Source: Leguminivora glycinivorella
Lineage: Eukaryota; Arthropoda; Insecta; Lepidoptera; Tortricidae
Reading direction: 5' to 3'
Assembly: GCF_023078275.1 (NCBI RefSeq)
Contig: NC_062974.1
Location: 20,947,119-21,011,118, forward strand
DNA: 64,000 nt
Positions 32,657-44,273 of this stretch are shown piece by piece; positions within the stretch are counted from its first letter, which is position 1; each line of letters opens with the position of its first letter. The notes beneath the pieces were generated by a model. That model was not told where the DNA came from. It searched no databases and saw only the letters and a list, made by a program, of their open reading frames with translations. A program made the position numbers and the translations under genes.

Positions 32657-33075
32657 TTAGTTATGTTTGTTAAGCATATTGAGTTTCAAGTAAAAGTTTG
32701 TCAAGCTTCGATTTCTTATAATATAATCGGATTCATGAGGAATTGAGGAAACTCCTCAAACCTTAACGTTATACGTATATTCATTTGTGTTGCCATCTAA
32801 TAATTAAAGCATTAAAACCAGTTTTAAAAAATACTTACACATTTCTACATAATCCAACATTCGCAAGTAGCTTTCACCAGAACCCGAAAGGCGACGGTTT
32901 TTTTTTCTTAAAAATTATTATTATGAAATTTGTTGAAACTTTGTTGCCAAAGGGGATATAATATGAATTATAAAAATATCGAAAACAATAAATTTCTAGA
33001 CACAGTGCAATAAAACAGTTATTCCTTCAAATTAAAAAGATGAGTTTTTTTATTCTTTTAAAAACAGTTGCTGTA

Positions 33076-33138
33076 TGTGTAGCCGAATGCACAAACGCTT
33101 CACGAAACGCTCACGAATCGTTCACATTCGGCTACGCA
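33076..33138. mobile_element. Miniature hairpin related to the GTAGCCGAATGGC elements
   Basis: TGTGTAGCCGAATGCACAAA and CATTCGGCTACGCACA are inverted ends. The interior CACGAAACGCTCACGAA matches part of 30055-30205. Confidence 0.55.
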
Positions 33139-33260
33139 CACAAGAGTCATCAGAAATTTGACTGATGAAATTAAAAACGTTTATTTTGAGGCATTTATTT
33201 TAAGCAAACATCTTTCTGTACAATTTTTTGTTCAACCTGTGCCAATATTTTCTTTTGCAG

Positions 33261-33414
33261 AAAAAAATCTGTTCAGCCAGAAACATTAATGGTCTACCAT
33301 ATTGTTTCCAAGTTCTATTTCTTTGCTTGTTTTGCAATACTACTTAGCGGTTGGGTTGTTCACAAAGCTTACCCAAAAGTCATTGAGGTAGCCAGTAAGA
33401 AGGTTCTTGAATAA
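33261..33414 (+). CDS. Candidate terminal exon of an unidentified small membrane protein
   Basis: TTTTCTTTTGCAG ends at 33260 and looks like a splice acceptor. In phase 1 the next 51 codons stay open to TAA at 33412-33414. The peptide has a hydrophobic membrane-type segment (YFFACFAILLSGWVV) followed by a basic tail (HKAYPKVIEVASKKVLE). An AATAAA at 33502-33507 would suit a 3' end. An alternative donor inside (A|GTAAGA near 33391) could make it an internal exon. No upstream exon was found and I know no matching family. A chance ORF cannot be excluded. Confidence 0.35.
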
Positions 33415-33645
33415 CGCGATATTACTGCGATAATTCAATTCTATTCATTTATTTTTGCGACTAACATAGGATCATAGCTACTACATTAGAATTAAAATTA
33501 CAATAAATAAAACAAAATTAAACCTACTTTATAATGTCCATAGTTCAAATAAACTGAAATAATGATTATTGGTTATTTTTTAGTTTCTCTAAAATGCTTT
33601 GAAGAATATTACTAAAATGGCAACGACCCAAAAGGTTAAGAAGTT

Positions 33646-33770
33646 AGTCAATCAATTTGAATCCTGGGTCACTGTTGAACCTTTTCACAATATACGTCAA
33701 AGTGATTTCTATGACAAATAAAGCACGGTGTCAATAAGACAGGGTTTTAAAATGATCATACCTATATATA
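33646..33770. repeat. Partial CAGTCAACC-type mini-transposon
   Basis: AGTCAATCAATTTGAATCCT and AAATAAAGCACGGTGTCAAT parallel the copy at 15420-15578. The right terminus is lost next to the complete copy that follows. Confidence 0.5.
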
Positions 33771-33772
33771 TG

Positions 33773-33912
33773 TACAGTCAACCAATTGGAACCCTAGGCC
33801 ACTCTACAACCATGTTAAAATGACAAGCAGTAAGACATTTCTTACAATCTGATTTATAACGTCACTATGACATAGTTCTACAGTGGCCTAGGGTTCCAAT
33901 TGGTTGACTGTA
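33773..33912. mobile_element. TA-flanked mini-transposon (CAGTCAACC type), complete copy
   Basis: TACAGTCAACCAATTGGAAC at the left and CCAATTGGTTGACTGTA at the right form near-perfect terminal inverted repeats of about 30 bp ending in TA. 140 bp, noncoding. This is the best-preserved of the family here and abuts a different mini-transposon at the shared TA 33911-33912. Confidence 0.8.
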
Positions 33913-33989
33913 CAGTCGACTAAAATTTTTCGCCTTATTGCATTGTGATAAGATGAAAAAGTGGATACATCTCTTTGTAGTCGACTGTA
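33911..33989. mobile_element. TA-flanked mini-transposon (CAGTCGACT type)
   Basis: TACAGTCGACTAAA at the left, TAGTCGACTGTA at the right, 79 bp. Interior GCCTTATTGCATTGTGATAA resembles the interior of 38250-38352 (CGTTGCAATAAGGTG, reversed), so the two are related. Confidence 0.7.
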
Positions 33990-34018
33990 CATAGGTACCT
34001 ATTCGCAATTTTTTTTCC

Positions 34019-34141
34019 TTCGTATTCTTACGGAAACGTACGAACGTGTCATGCTATTTCAGTCAGTCTCAGTACAAGACGTATATACTGACACTGTCTG
34101 AACAAGCATGACAAATACGAACGTCTCCGTAAAAATACGAA
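34019..34141. mobile_element. 123-bp mini-transposon with ~37-bp inverted ends
   Basis: TTCGTATTCTTACGGAAACG (34019) is mirrored by CGTCTCCGTAAAAATACGAA (ending 34141). The stem continues through GTGTCATGCT and AGCATGAC. Noncoding. Confidence 0.75.
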
Positions 34142-34401
34142 TGAAAAGCTTTTCGCACTACATTTGTACCGATTATGTCGCGAAGTTTCCATTCGAGAGT
34201 GGGCACACTATCAGTCGATGGAGTGGTAGTTATTGTGAACACCGGTTAGTCTTTTTGGGAGGGCGAGCCGCCGCGCATCCCGTCCGTCGGCGCTTCATTA
34301 ACCTAAAACCAGAGCTGTGTGCCGTGGAGATGGGACAGGAGCTGTGACAACTCAGGAGAAACACAACAGGAAATGGGTAGTCTATTGCATTGAACAGTCG
34401 C

Positions 34402-34520
34402 CAATGTCGCCATCAATTATATCGGAGCTGCCAAAACTCTCACAAATATCGAAACACGCACTCCGTCTTGACAATAGAGACAGTGAGAGCTTTAGCAACT
34501 CCAATATTGATGAAGACTGA
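34402..34520 (+). CDS. Unassigned coding-like segment, Ser-rich
   Basis: From a possible acceptor (ATTGAACAG ending about 34401) the frame stays open to TGA at 34518-34520. It gives a Ser/Pro-rich and then acidic peptide starting SPMSPSIISELPKLSQ and ending DED. Composition looks protein-like, but the run is only about 39 codons and no family is recognised. It may be chance. Confidence 0.2.
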
Positions 34521-34917
34521 ACACTTACACACTTTACACGAATTATGACTATTGCAAAAGGTTAAAAAAAAAGTTGTAGCGAACATAATCTGTTTATCTA
34601 TATACATATATTTTTTATTGAAATGTTGTGCTTGTCGTGTTTATATTATAAACATACTCTACTTCTCCTTTCCTTTGCATTATAGATTAACATTTAAGAC
34701 GTTGCATTACTATGTACAACAGAATCCTATGCTTCAGGTACCCATGATCCACAAGCCTACGAATATAACAATAGATATATACCTACTTCTTTTTTTTACT
34801 TTCATCCTCCATCCGTGAAAGATACCTAAGAACTACAGCTAAAATTGTCGTTCAAAAATGTTGAATTAACATCTCTGTCGTTGAAATTCAGGACGTGATA
34901 GTGTAGTGACATGCTCC

Positions 34918-35361
34918 AGGAATGGTGCTTGAAGCCAGTGAACCTGAATAATCAGGACATCGGCCCGTCGTCCTGCCTCGATGAGACTCACACGTACCAT
35001 TGTAGTTTATGTAGGGAAGAATAGCTTGACAGTGAAGAAAAACAATATCTTTGGTTAAAATTAAGGGTAGTAGCACAATTTCTGAAAATGAAATACTTAT
35101 CCGAAATACGAAAGTCTCAAAGACGAAAAATATTTCTATTAAGTAAAGGACATGAAAATCATGCAAATATGTGCATCTTTAGGAATTTCGTACATTAACC
35201 ATCTTGATTTCCGAAATTATGCTACGGACTCAAATTTAACCCGTCTAAAAGAAAAACAAAATAAATCTCATTACACGCTGGAAATGTTTGTCAAAAGACG
35301 ATCGGCTCAAAGTAACTCCAAATCTGAAAGCGCCAAAACAAAATTTCATGGAATGATTTAA
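34918..35361 (+). pseudogene. Unassigned coding-like stretch in several frames
   Basis: Successive plus-strand frames look protein-like but are interrupted. The first includes YHCSLCREE, a CxxC pair, and ends at TAG near 35019. A second opens right after it for about 57 codons. A third runs to TAA at 35361 and contains KSHYTLEMFVKRRS. Either this is an old pseudogene with frame breaks or AT-rich chance ORFs. No family is recognised. Confidence 0.2.
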
Positions 35362-35930
35362 ACGATAACCCTTCCCTTAATCCTGAACATCAACATTTTC
35401 TTATCTACTGCTTCTATTTCTTTATCTCAAAACTTACAAAGTGAATCTTATGTGATAATTAATAAAGAAAGTTTTCCAGTGATAAGTTTGAGTTAGATAA
35501 GAGAGTGTGTAAGCTAAGGGTTGATATTCAAAGCTAGGAAAGTTATTCCAATTGTTACTGGGCATTGGAAATCCGAGGGCTCTGGAGACCACCTAAATTG
35601 GCTACAAATGCTACTACCATGAATATGCTTCCATTACACAGTTTTATATATGTATTATCTGGAAAACAACATTTTACCTACATAACATTTGTAGTGTAAC
35701 TGACCTTTTAACTCCTACGAGTTCCTCCCAAACATCCTCGGAAACTTTGGGAATTTTAACATCAGGAATTCAGGAACACAACACGCATCTATAAAGAAAT
35801 TTTCTTTAGTAAGCGGTAGTTTTTTGTAAGGTTAAAGTGCTGATCTTAAGCTGAAGCTGAAGCATTTAGCTGATCTAGATTTAGCTACGAGTTAACTTGT
35901 GGTAGGTACTTATTTTGCCTAAAAATTCGA

Positions 35931-36258
35931 ATTCGACTTTTGAATTAGACAAAGACTGGATGGACTGTTCACAGCCGAGTCAGTGCTACGCAAAGACGGT
36001 ATCATGGCTGTTGACAGATCCCATTGATTGGATCTTGAAGATGACGTAGACAAAGTATCTATAAGTACCTGTCTCCACAGCTGGTCCTCATAAGCGACAC
36101 CCATGCTCGCGCTAGCTTGTTGACTATTACGCAGCCCGTCGACGGTATTAACCGAACGTCTATTATGCAAAGATGAAGGGTGCAAACGAGGCGATAGGGT
36201 TGACAGCTTAGGGCAGCAGAATCGAAGATTTGGGCTGCTGCTGACAGTATTTTGCGTT
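35931..36258 (-). CDS. Unassigned coding-like segment, minus strand
   Basis: The minus strand is open for about 108 codons from just after TGA at 36258-36260 toward 35931. It gives a Ser/Asn-rich peptide including GVAYEDQLWRQVLIDTL. Plus-strand frames over the same bases are also partly open, so strand is uncertain. No splice sites or family support it. Confidence 0.2.
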
Positions 36259-37485
36259 CAAGCGTGGATTGTGTTTTTCTTTAGATTTGCAGATGACGAT
36301 TGCGACTCTCATCAGTTCCTATGCTTAATTTTACAAATTTTATAGTAAGCACACGTAACAAGTCAGTATTAATAGGTACCAAAACTGGGTGCTTTACATG
36401 CTAAGTCGTTTAAGAATTCCATATATATGTAGAACCAAATATTTTTGTTAAAATGAATTCTGAGGGAGGGGAGGAGAATAAAGACTATTTAATTTACTGA
36501 TACGACATACGTAATTAACTGACTAATTACGCAGACAATGGGATTATTATTAGTATGTACCTATAGGTGTAATATGTGGAGATGGAGAGTGTCGACCCTA
36601 AGTGTGAGGTGTCAGGTAAAGCCGTGAGTAAATGAAGTCTCTCCTTGTTTGTTAGTGCATGCTTCACGATGAGTCTGCTGTTCGACAACTTGTGATAACG
36701 GCAACCTCTCAACTGTATAACCTAACCTTAGGTATAGTGCCTCAGTCTTCGTTCAGATTATAACTTCTCAACCTACCTAACCTAAAAAGGCATTAACTAT
36801 TAATATCTGTTTTAAGTTTACTCAAGCTGTACCTAATACTTAATTTTTTCAAAGTTCTTTTTTTTTCGTTTTTCTTATGCAAACCAGTGGTGACATTGTT
36901 TTATACTTGAGGTAAGGTCTCTGAAATGATGGAACGTTTTGATTACCAAGCATTGTTTTACAAAGCTCCGAACAACAAACCAAAAATCCGCCCCGTATTT
37001 AATTAATGAGTCACGCGCAAAATTCCCAACATTTACTAAACTCGCAACCGAATTTTTATGCAAATCACGCATTTCAATCGCGCGGTGATGCCGGCGAAAT
37101 GAATTGATTAAAAATGATTGATTCGCTACCTGCCGCTCGTGATTGATCGCGATTCCGTTCAGGACTCATTAGTCGCGTTAATCACTTTCAAACTGAGATG
37201 TTTACCCGGCTGCGTTATTTTAATGAGGTTTTCAGCAAATTTTCAGGAGTTTTGAACACATGTATGTTTACATAATTACATACATAATTCAACCAAATCA
37301 TATCTTTTTTTATAATCCCAACAAAAATAAACATGACTCTTAATGGCGTTTATTCGTACAAAATACACAGTAGTGTTTCATAAAATAATGACGATTTATC
37401 GAATTTAAACAATTTACGCACTAAGTTTCCTGTATAGTTGTAGAGGTAGTTCATCATTTTCATACTTATAATAAGTATAGGTCAG

Positions 37486-37805
37486 GCCAGAAATCCAGAA
37501 ACGAAAACCCAAAGTGCATGAGACAAATGCGGCCATATCAGAAATCCAGAAAAGAAACCCAAAGTGCATGAGACAAATGCGGCCATATCAGAAATCCAGA
37601 AAAGAAACCCAAAGTGCATGAGACAAATGCGGCCATATCAGAAATCCAGAAAAGAAACCCAAAGTGCATGAGACAAATGCGGCCATATCAGAAATCCAGA
37701 AAAGAAACCCAAAGTGCATGATAGAAATGCGGCCAAATCGCTAGGTAATAAAACAGAAATCCAGAAAAGAAACCCAAAGTGCATGAGACAAATGCGGCCA
37801 TATCG
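37486..37805 (+). repeat. 50-bp satellite array, six units
   Basis: AAAGTGCATGAGACAAATGC recurs at 37511, 37561, 37611, 37661 and 37711 (exact 50-bp spacing) and at 37776 after a 15-bp insertion. Middle units are identical, so the array expanded recently. The fifth unit has ATAGAAA for AGACAAA. A minus-strand ORF through it is a by-product. Confidence 0.9.
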
Positions 37806-38249
37806 CTGCTATTACTCGACTGCGGCATGAAACTAAACGTTAATTGCGTCATTTCTCCGACAGAGGGCGCCATCAGTCTGCCCGCATTTTCCCGTCTTCC
37901 CTCCAAAATTATAAATCGTGCCATTCACGAATACGCGCGTATTCACTCGTAATTTCATGTTATTAAAGGTTAAATTTGTGTAATCTGTATGACATCTAGA
38001 TAGCACGATAGACACGGATTTCGCCTTATTGTTTTTATCCAGTGCGGCTCGTTAAACTTTATGATTTATTGTTGCTTATTCTGACCAGAATATTCGTCAT
38101 AATTTGCTTTGATGATGGATTTTTTTAACGTTCTTGTTGTTTTATTTCAGATTCCGGTTGGAGTAAATGACTGATTCTGGACAAGTTGTTGAAGCTATGC
38201 CTAATTTTAATATACACATTTTTCTTTTCTTTTGTACCAATACCGTGTG

Positions 38250-38352
38250 TACAGTCGAGTTCATAAATATGTGTACATTTCTTTGACCGTAACGTAACTC
38301 GTTGCAATAAGGTGAAAAAATTTACATATACATATTTATGAACTCGACTGTA
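38250..38352. mobile_element. TA-flanked mini-transposon (CAGTCGAGTTCATAAATATG type), copy 1
   Basis: TACAGTCGAGTTCATAAATA (38250) is mirrored by TATTTATGAACTCGACTGTA (ending 38352). TA at both ends suggests Tc1/mariner-type mobilisation. A diverged relative is at 61304-61396. Confidence 0.8.
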
Positions 38353-38814
38353 CATGTACCTACATATCCGTAGTCAGATATATTAAAGTTGCCTTGTGTA
38401 GATAATTTAACTTAAATTACCCTTTATTCTGTTTGTATTCACGAGTTTGCATTTCGTTCGTGAAGTAATCACATCGTCTTATCGATTCAATGTTTTTATC
38501 TATAGAATAGGTGCATATGCATATCCTACACTAGACTCATTAAAGTAAACCCACATTAATTCACAGCACTACGAAATGGGAATAGGAAATCGGAGTCCCG
38601 TGTCCCGAGGGCCCAGGGGGGAGATACGCATCTTTCAAATCTTACAGCAGCGCGCGGTCTGTAGCACTGACACTGACAGACACTGACTGTCTGTCTGAGT
38701 GTGTCTTTGACAATGTTTATGAAACTTTCGAATCCGGATTTTATTTTATTGTTCGTTAACAACTCACAACATTTTTATCTGTCTGTAATTATGTTCACAA
38801 TTAACTCAAAACTT

Positions 38815-38997
38815 GGAACTTGTACACTCCTTTTTGCTGTGTACTTAACTCAGCAAAAGGGAATGTACAAGTTTTTAATGGGGTGGCAACGCGCATGTGA
38901 CACTGTTTGAGTTGCAGGCGTCCATAGGTTACAGTGACCGCTTCACATCAGGCGGGCCGTATGCTTGTTTGCCACCGACGTAGTATAAAAAAAAAAC
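38815..38997 (+). mobile_element. SINE-like poly(A)-tailed element, copy 2 (most complete)
   Basis: Begins with a palindromic module around TACACTCCTTTTTGCTGTGT. It continues through GCAGGCGTCCATAGGTTACA and the core ATCAGGCGGGCCGTATGC, and ends in GTATAAAAAAAAAAC. The same order, reversed, occurs at 58221-58385. The A tail indicates retroposition. Confidence 0.6.
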
Positions 38998-39419
38998 TTA
39001 CTAAACGGTTGTCCCCTATCAATAGAATGATTTTGAGTCGTGTTTTTCTTCCAATCTCTACAATTTTTAGATTGAATTCCTTTAAATTTTAGTAAGGAAG
39101 CGATGTCTCATTAATACCCGGTGCGCACTGCGCAGTGCAAATAACCATAAAAAGTAGAAACACTCTAGAAACACAGCATTGTACGTACAATTTTCACCAA
39201 GAGAATTAAATTTTTCAGAATATTACTTTCTAAGAGAGCTTCGTTCCACGACTCGAGTGGTGTAATTATAACACTTTCCTGGGCACTGGAGGCTTGAGCT
39301 ATTAGCATTCGCTCAGAGAACCACAGTAAGTGCGATCCTGATTACATATAATTATTATGAATCTAAAGTCCAACTTATACTAGGAAAGAAGATATTCTTA
39401 TGAATAAACAGTCGAGACA

Positions 39420-39559
39420 AATTGTGTCGCTTAACTTCAAAACTGGTTAAATCCATTCTGCTATAAGGTTGAGTATCTTTCGGGTCATATTATATTTTTT
39501 ATATATTCAACCTCAAAGCAGAATGGATTTACCCAAGTTTGAAGTTAAGCGACACAATT
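39420..39559. mobile_element. Hairpin mini-transposon (AATTGTGTCGCTTA type), copy 2
   Basis: Same outer and inner arms as 16280-16407, with a slightly longer central loop (GTATCTTTCGGGTCATATT). The ends AATTGTGTCGCTTAACTTCA and TGAAGTTAAGCGACACAATT are a perfect 20-bp inverted pair. Confidence 0.8.
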
Positions 39560-40718
39560 CGGGCTGTCACCTGGTACGCGTAGGAATTTTTCATTTGCAC
39601 CCCTGGCACGAAAAAATCATCAACCTGCTTACTTTTCTCCTTAATTAAAAAAGAATGGCGTGGAATATTATGTTTAAGAGAATAGGTAGGTACATGTCTA
39701 CTTGTGCATATTTATCTAAGTGATTCATTTAGCAATTTACCGTGTTATGAGACAAATAATTTAGCAGCATTTGCCATTTTCTTAATTCATACCCACTCTT
39801 TTGTTTTAGCGAAGACAATACACTAAGGTAATAATACTAATAATAAAGAAGGGTTAATAAGGGAGTGGAAACAATAAAATTAATGTATAGAAATATTTAC
39901 TTTAGGTTTACACTTTACAACATGCACACACTTAATGAATAAAAAAAAATTTAGTTGCCACATAAACATGTTGATAATTTTATTTATGAAATTATATTGA
40001 CAAAAAAAATTGCTGAAAAAATAATATTGTTATTTAATTAGTGAGTTGTAAAAATGTGCAACACGTGAAACCAGATTATACCTATGTAATTTATTAACGT
40101 TAGTATTCAACATAAAACATATTAGTCTAATCGAGTCAAAACTTCAGTAAATAATAAAGTACTTAGTCAATTAAAAATGCTCTCACATGACGCACAAAAA
40201 CTACTGCAGTCAATTTCCTCATATTTTCCTCCCGAACGACTCTAAGTCACCGTCAATCAAGCCCGCAATCTCATTACATTACCCTAATCCGCAATATCCA
40301 ATCAAACAAGGCTCGCTATCGCGGGCTATCTCGGGACAAAGCCCGATCAGTAATTACTGCCCCTGACGCGATGTCGAACGTAACTAGAACTTCATTACAC
40401 TCTGCTTTAGTGCCAAGCGATCGAGATTGCGTGGAGTGGAAGAAGTGTTCCTTGTTATGTTTTGGGGTAACAATATATTTATAGGTATAGGTATTCAGTG
40501 AGTCAGTTAGTAAGTAAACACTTTATTGTATCACCAAAACCGAATGACGAGTTTATTGTATATGTTAATAACCTACTTGACATAGATACTATATTTAATG
40601 AAGCCTGTGCTGTGATGATTTATTTTGTACTTTTTTTTTTTGCTTATTTATTGAATAAAAATATTATTTCATTCTGTTTAAACCAAATTCTACACACACT
40701 AACAATAGTTATTTGTTT
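39560..40718. other. Intergenic DNA, no gene recognised
   Basis: AT-rich. At about 40190-40400 the sequence is CpG-richer and free of obvious repeats, a possible conserved noncoding stretch, which I cannot test. Confidence 0.4.
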
Positions 40719-41072
40719 TACAAGGGGGCAAAGTAGTTGTTTAACCATACGTGCCAATATTGATACCCGAGCAAGCGAAAGATTCCAATACTGAACCGCG
40801 AGCGTAGCGAGTGGTTCAAAAAGTGGAATCTTGATCGTTGCGAGGGTATCAAGGCACGAAGGTTAAACAAACTTTGCCACCGAGTGAAACACAAAATTTT
40901 TCACCACACCAACACGAACAAAATACTAGCTGACTATAAAACGTCAAAATAAATGAAATCCATCAATTTATTCAATATTTATGATTCAAAATCATCATTT
41001 ATAGGTTAAATCTAGCAGCCAGATTAAGACATCGAGTCAAAATTTGTATAAAATTACTTTGCCCCCTTGTGG
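40719..41072. mobile_element. Element with CAAGGGGGCAAAGTA inverted ends
   Basis: CAAGGGGGCAAAGTA (40721) is mirrored by ACTTTGCCCCCTTG (ending 41070). The interior has GAACCGCGAGCGTAGCGAGT and its partial reverse. A further inverted pair (CAAAATTTTTCACCACACCAA near 40891 and TTGGTGTGGTGAAAATTTTT near 41098) overlaps the right end, so nesting is likely. Confidence 0.55.
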
Positions 41073-41507
41073 ATAAAATGCAAAAGCCTTTACCAGTTGG
41101 TGTGGTGAAAATTTTTTTTCGCGGAATGTTGATTTTGTACCTATCACAATTATTACAATTCGTCTTCAAATTAACCCATAAAAGTACGCAAAAATTATAC
41201 TTTTCCGGGGTCAGATTTTGTTTGTACAGAGTCAGTGACATAACGGAACAAGGTACAATTTTCTAAATGATGGACGTTTTTCCGAGCCTTGCCTGTTTTA
41301 ACTACTTGAGGTCAAACAATCAGCGCATCAGCAGATATACGGATACTCTCCATACTTAGGTACGAAACATCTTGCATTACTTAGTGTGGTATTCCAATAA
41401 ATGGCGGTGTGCTGGCAACACTCAGTTGCTGTCAAGATGGCACCAAGTGTGTGAGGTCGGTCGGACAATGCCGTACGGAGAAATAGTTGTTTTATTTATT
41501 ACAGAAT

Positions 41508-41538
41508 TCCTCCTTTGATATAATATATCAAAGGAGGA
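41508..41538. repeat. 31-bp near-perfect palindrome
   Basis: TCCTCCTTTGATAT is mirrored by ATATCAAAGGAGGA with a 3-base centre, giving a stem with essentially no loop. Confidence 0.7.
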
Positions 41539-41546
41539 CAGTACAC

Positions 41547-41676
41547 TTAGGGTCGGTTGCACCAAACCGTCTGTCACCATTAAAGCGTTCGTTAAATTTG
41601 ATTGTATGGGAAATTCTATAGACGTCTGCTGCGTGACGATGATCTGTCAAATGTGGTTGATGCAACTGGCCCTTAA
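41547..41676. mobile_element. Mini-transposon with TTAGGGTCGGTTGCA ends
   Basis: TTAGGGTCGGTTGCACCAAA (41547) is mirrored by GTTGATGCAACTGGCCCTTAA (ending 41676). 130 bp, noncoding. It is related by its ends to 49261-49373. Confidence 0.65.
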
Positions 41677-42745
41677 TCATATATATCTACAACTCTCTGA
41701 TCCACTAGTGAAAGACTGATTGAATTCATATTGACATATCCCAGAGTGTGTGTGTGACACGTTTCCTTTGTCCGGGCGGCATCGGCATCGGCAGTCATTT
41801 CACCCAGCCGGCAAAGGTAACTGCGATTTCATTACTGCACCCTGTCAAACGTAACTCCGATTTCATACTCTGTGAATCAATTGTGGAGGTCGTGGAATGT
41901 GCCAAGTCAGGTAATGAAGTTTGGGACAATGAGAGCTTCTTCAAGGGGAGGTTACAGTTTGGAATCTGCGGGAATTTTTAATTTAATCGTATGACAATAA
42001 ATATTCAAATATGTACAGAGAATTCATAAATCTAACTCCAGAGAATTAATCTGAATCAGAGAATCTGCGGGAATTTAAGTTAATTTAATACGAAGGAAAT
42101 AAAATATGAATAAGAATATTTAACTAATAAATTTTAAACCGTATATGATGCGTAAGTCATATTAGTCTTGGGTTTCTGTCATACATGAAACAAATAGGTT
42201 CAAAATATGTATTTAAAAATAAATTATTACTTCAAATAGTAAAAAGTAGTAATTACCTACTTATAAAAACACGAAAGACTAGCAACATAGTGTGCTAAGA
42301 TCATCTTTTAGTAGATAGGTATCTAAGTACTACATGCGCGGTATGCAATTAAGATTTTACATGTACAATTATTATTATTTTTAATTCTCTTTCAGATTTT
42401 ATTTCAGTCTGAAAATCATGATCTTAGGCTATATAAAAAGCGCCTACTATGTACTTATAGATAGATCAATACTAATTAATGACATCATTAAGGAAAAGTG
42501 TGCAGCGTAATAAAATAACCTAAGTACACTACCTACATACTAAATACACAAACTTACTTTTTAAACAGAAACAAATTTAACCCCGGGAAGACCATTCTCG
42601 CAAATGCTTTCACTTTTCAGTAATTAAATTTGTTACAAACATTGTTAGAATTAATGATAATACTCTGAAGCACTTCCGTGCCATTACCTCCCCCACACAT
42701 GTACATATAGTAAGGCGGCGGAATTGAAAAAAGTCGTCTAGTTTT

Positions 42746-43770
42746 AAAGTTGATGTGACTGGAGAGTATACTGCTGACAAGTGGTATCGTTGTGATCGGT
42801 AGACTTTACTGAGTACGAAATAATGACTTGTCACATTCTCAGACTGTGGGGGGGTTAACTATGACGTCACAAAGATCGCGGTCCCGGGTTTCAATTTTTT
42901 GCCAATTTGTCTAGAACCCCTTATCCAATTTTGAAAAATGAGGTGTCGATTGAAAGCGTATAACATGCTGATTAAGATTTGTTATAAGTGAAAAGTATAG
43001 TTTTGTTAGTTATTTTTTAATTAACAATAATGCAAAAAATACTTTTTTTTTACTCTCTTTTTTTATTTTTGTGACTCAAAAAGGCAATGAAAACGGCCAC
43101 TTAGCTAAAAAATATGTTATATAAATCATTTAGCTACATTATTAAGCTATCTGTTGCTTTTGAAATTTCTACGATCGGATAATAAATAAGCAAACTACAA
43201 GCACATACCTGTAGGCGGGGAGTACCGCTTGACACGCGTTCCCATACATTCGGCGTCTACCAAATTACACCTCGCGCAAAATTCGTTTCAAGCAGATATA
43301 CCTCTAATCTTATTCATCGTAACCTATCAATATTTGTATCATTTGAAAGTACAATTAAAGTCCTTTAAGAAACAATATCAACCATTTTCTTAAAATCAAT
43401 AATCGCCAGTCTACGGTGGTTACAAAGAAAAAAAGCGGGGATTCAATTTGACTGGTTCCCTAGGTTTTGATACCCTAGACGAGTTTAAAAGGGGAGGTAA
43501 AGGTGACAAATATGGGTCGTTCTCTGGCCTGAAAGCTACACAGAGGGCCAGGGGAAGAAAACTAGGGTTTAAGTTATTTTTTCTTTTATTTGTTGATTTT
43601 ATTGTGTTTAATTTTTTTGTAATTTTATCAAGAATACACGCTGGTTTCTTTTTGTGAAAATGCCCTTTTTTATGAGAAAATCGATGAATTTCATGGCATT
43701 TTCCGATAGAGACTAAAATTAACTTTCAAATAAGGCCACATAGTCATACTTTTACTTATATAATATTAAG
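42746..43770 (+). repeat. Left arm of the ~1-kb inverted repeat
   Basis: The arm runs from AAAGTTGATGTGACTGGAGA to TAATATTAAG and is mirrored at 44274-45311. Differences are scattered substitutions and small indels (for example CAATTTTGAAAAATG against TTTTTTAAAATTGG reversed), so identity is high but not perfect. No ORF is convincing; the 70-codon ORF in this arm is not conserved in the other. Confidence 0.92.
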
Positions 43771-44273
43771 CGAAATAGCCCCGGCGGAGTAGTGCAAGCG
43801 GGACAGCAGTGTAGCAATCCATAAACCTGACTTCACTGGTTCCTCAGTGCCACACATAGTGTTACGAGGTGCCCTGCGCGCCCTGCTCTCTAATATGTGG
43901 GTCAATACTGCTTCAACGCAAACGATTGAGATGTGTGATTGTTTTGACACTGAGTGTATTTGCAGGAGCTGCATGTACTTAACAAGTGTACCCCAACAAC
44001 TATTTCATGTTTATAACGCATTATTAATAATAAATATGCTCTTAATGTTATCTTGATCTTGACTTCTGTTGAATAATTATGTTCTGAGAAAAGTGGCTAA
44101 AAGTATTGATTATAATTACTAAAACATTAAAGGTAACTTCATTTTAGTGATTTAATGTGTATAACGACCGAAGTCTAATCGTTTTGATTTTAAGATTACT
44201 TTTTAATACCTACTGGGTCAAAAAACCGCACCTCTAAGTCGTTTGAGTTCAAACGGTATTACTTGGTATTACC
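43771..44273. other. Unique spacer between the 1-kb inverted arms
   Basis: 503 bp with no transposase, no recognisable ORF and no internal symmetry. AATAAA-type hexamers near 44030 and ordinary AT-rich sequence are all I see. Confidence 0.5.

Noticed and set aside
37486..37805. CRISPR-like regular spacing
   Set aside because: Units are directly tandem without unique spacers, and the DNA is eukaryotic.
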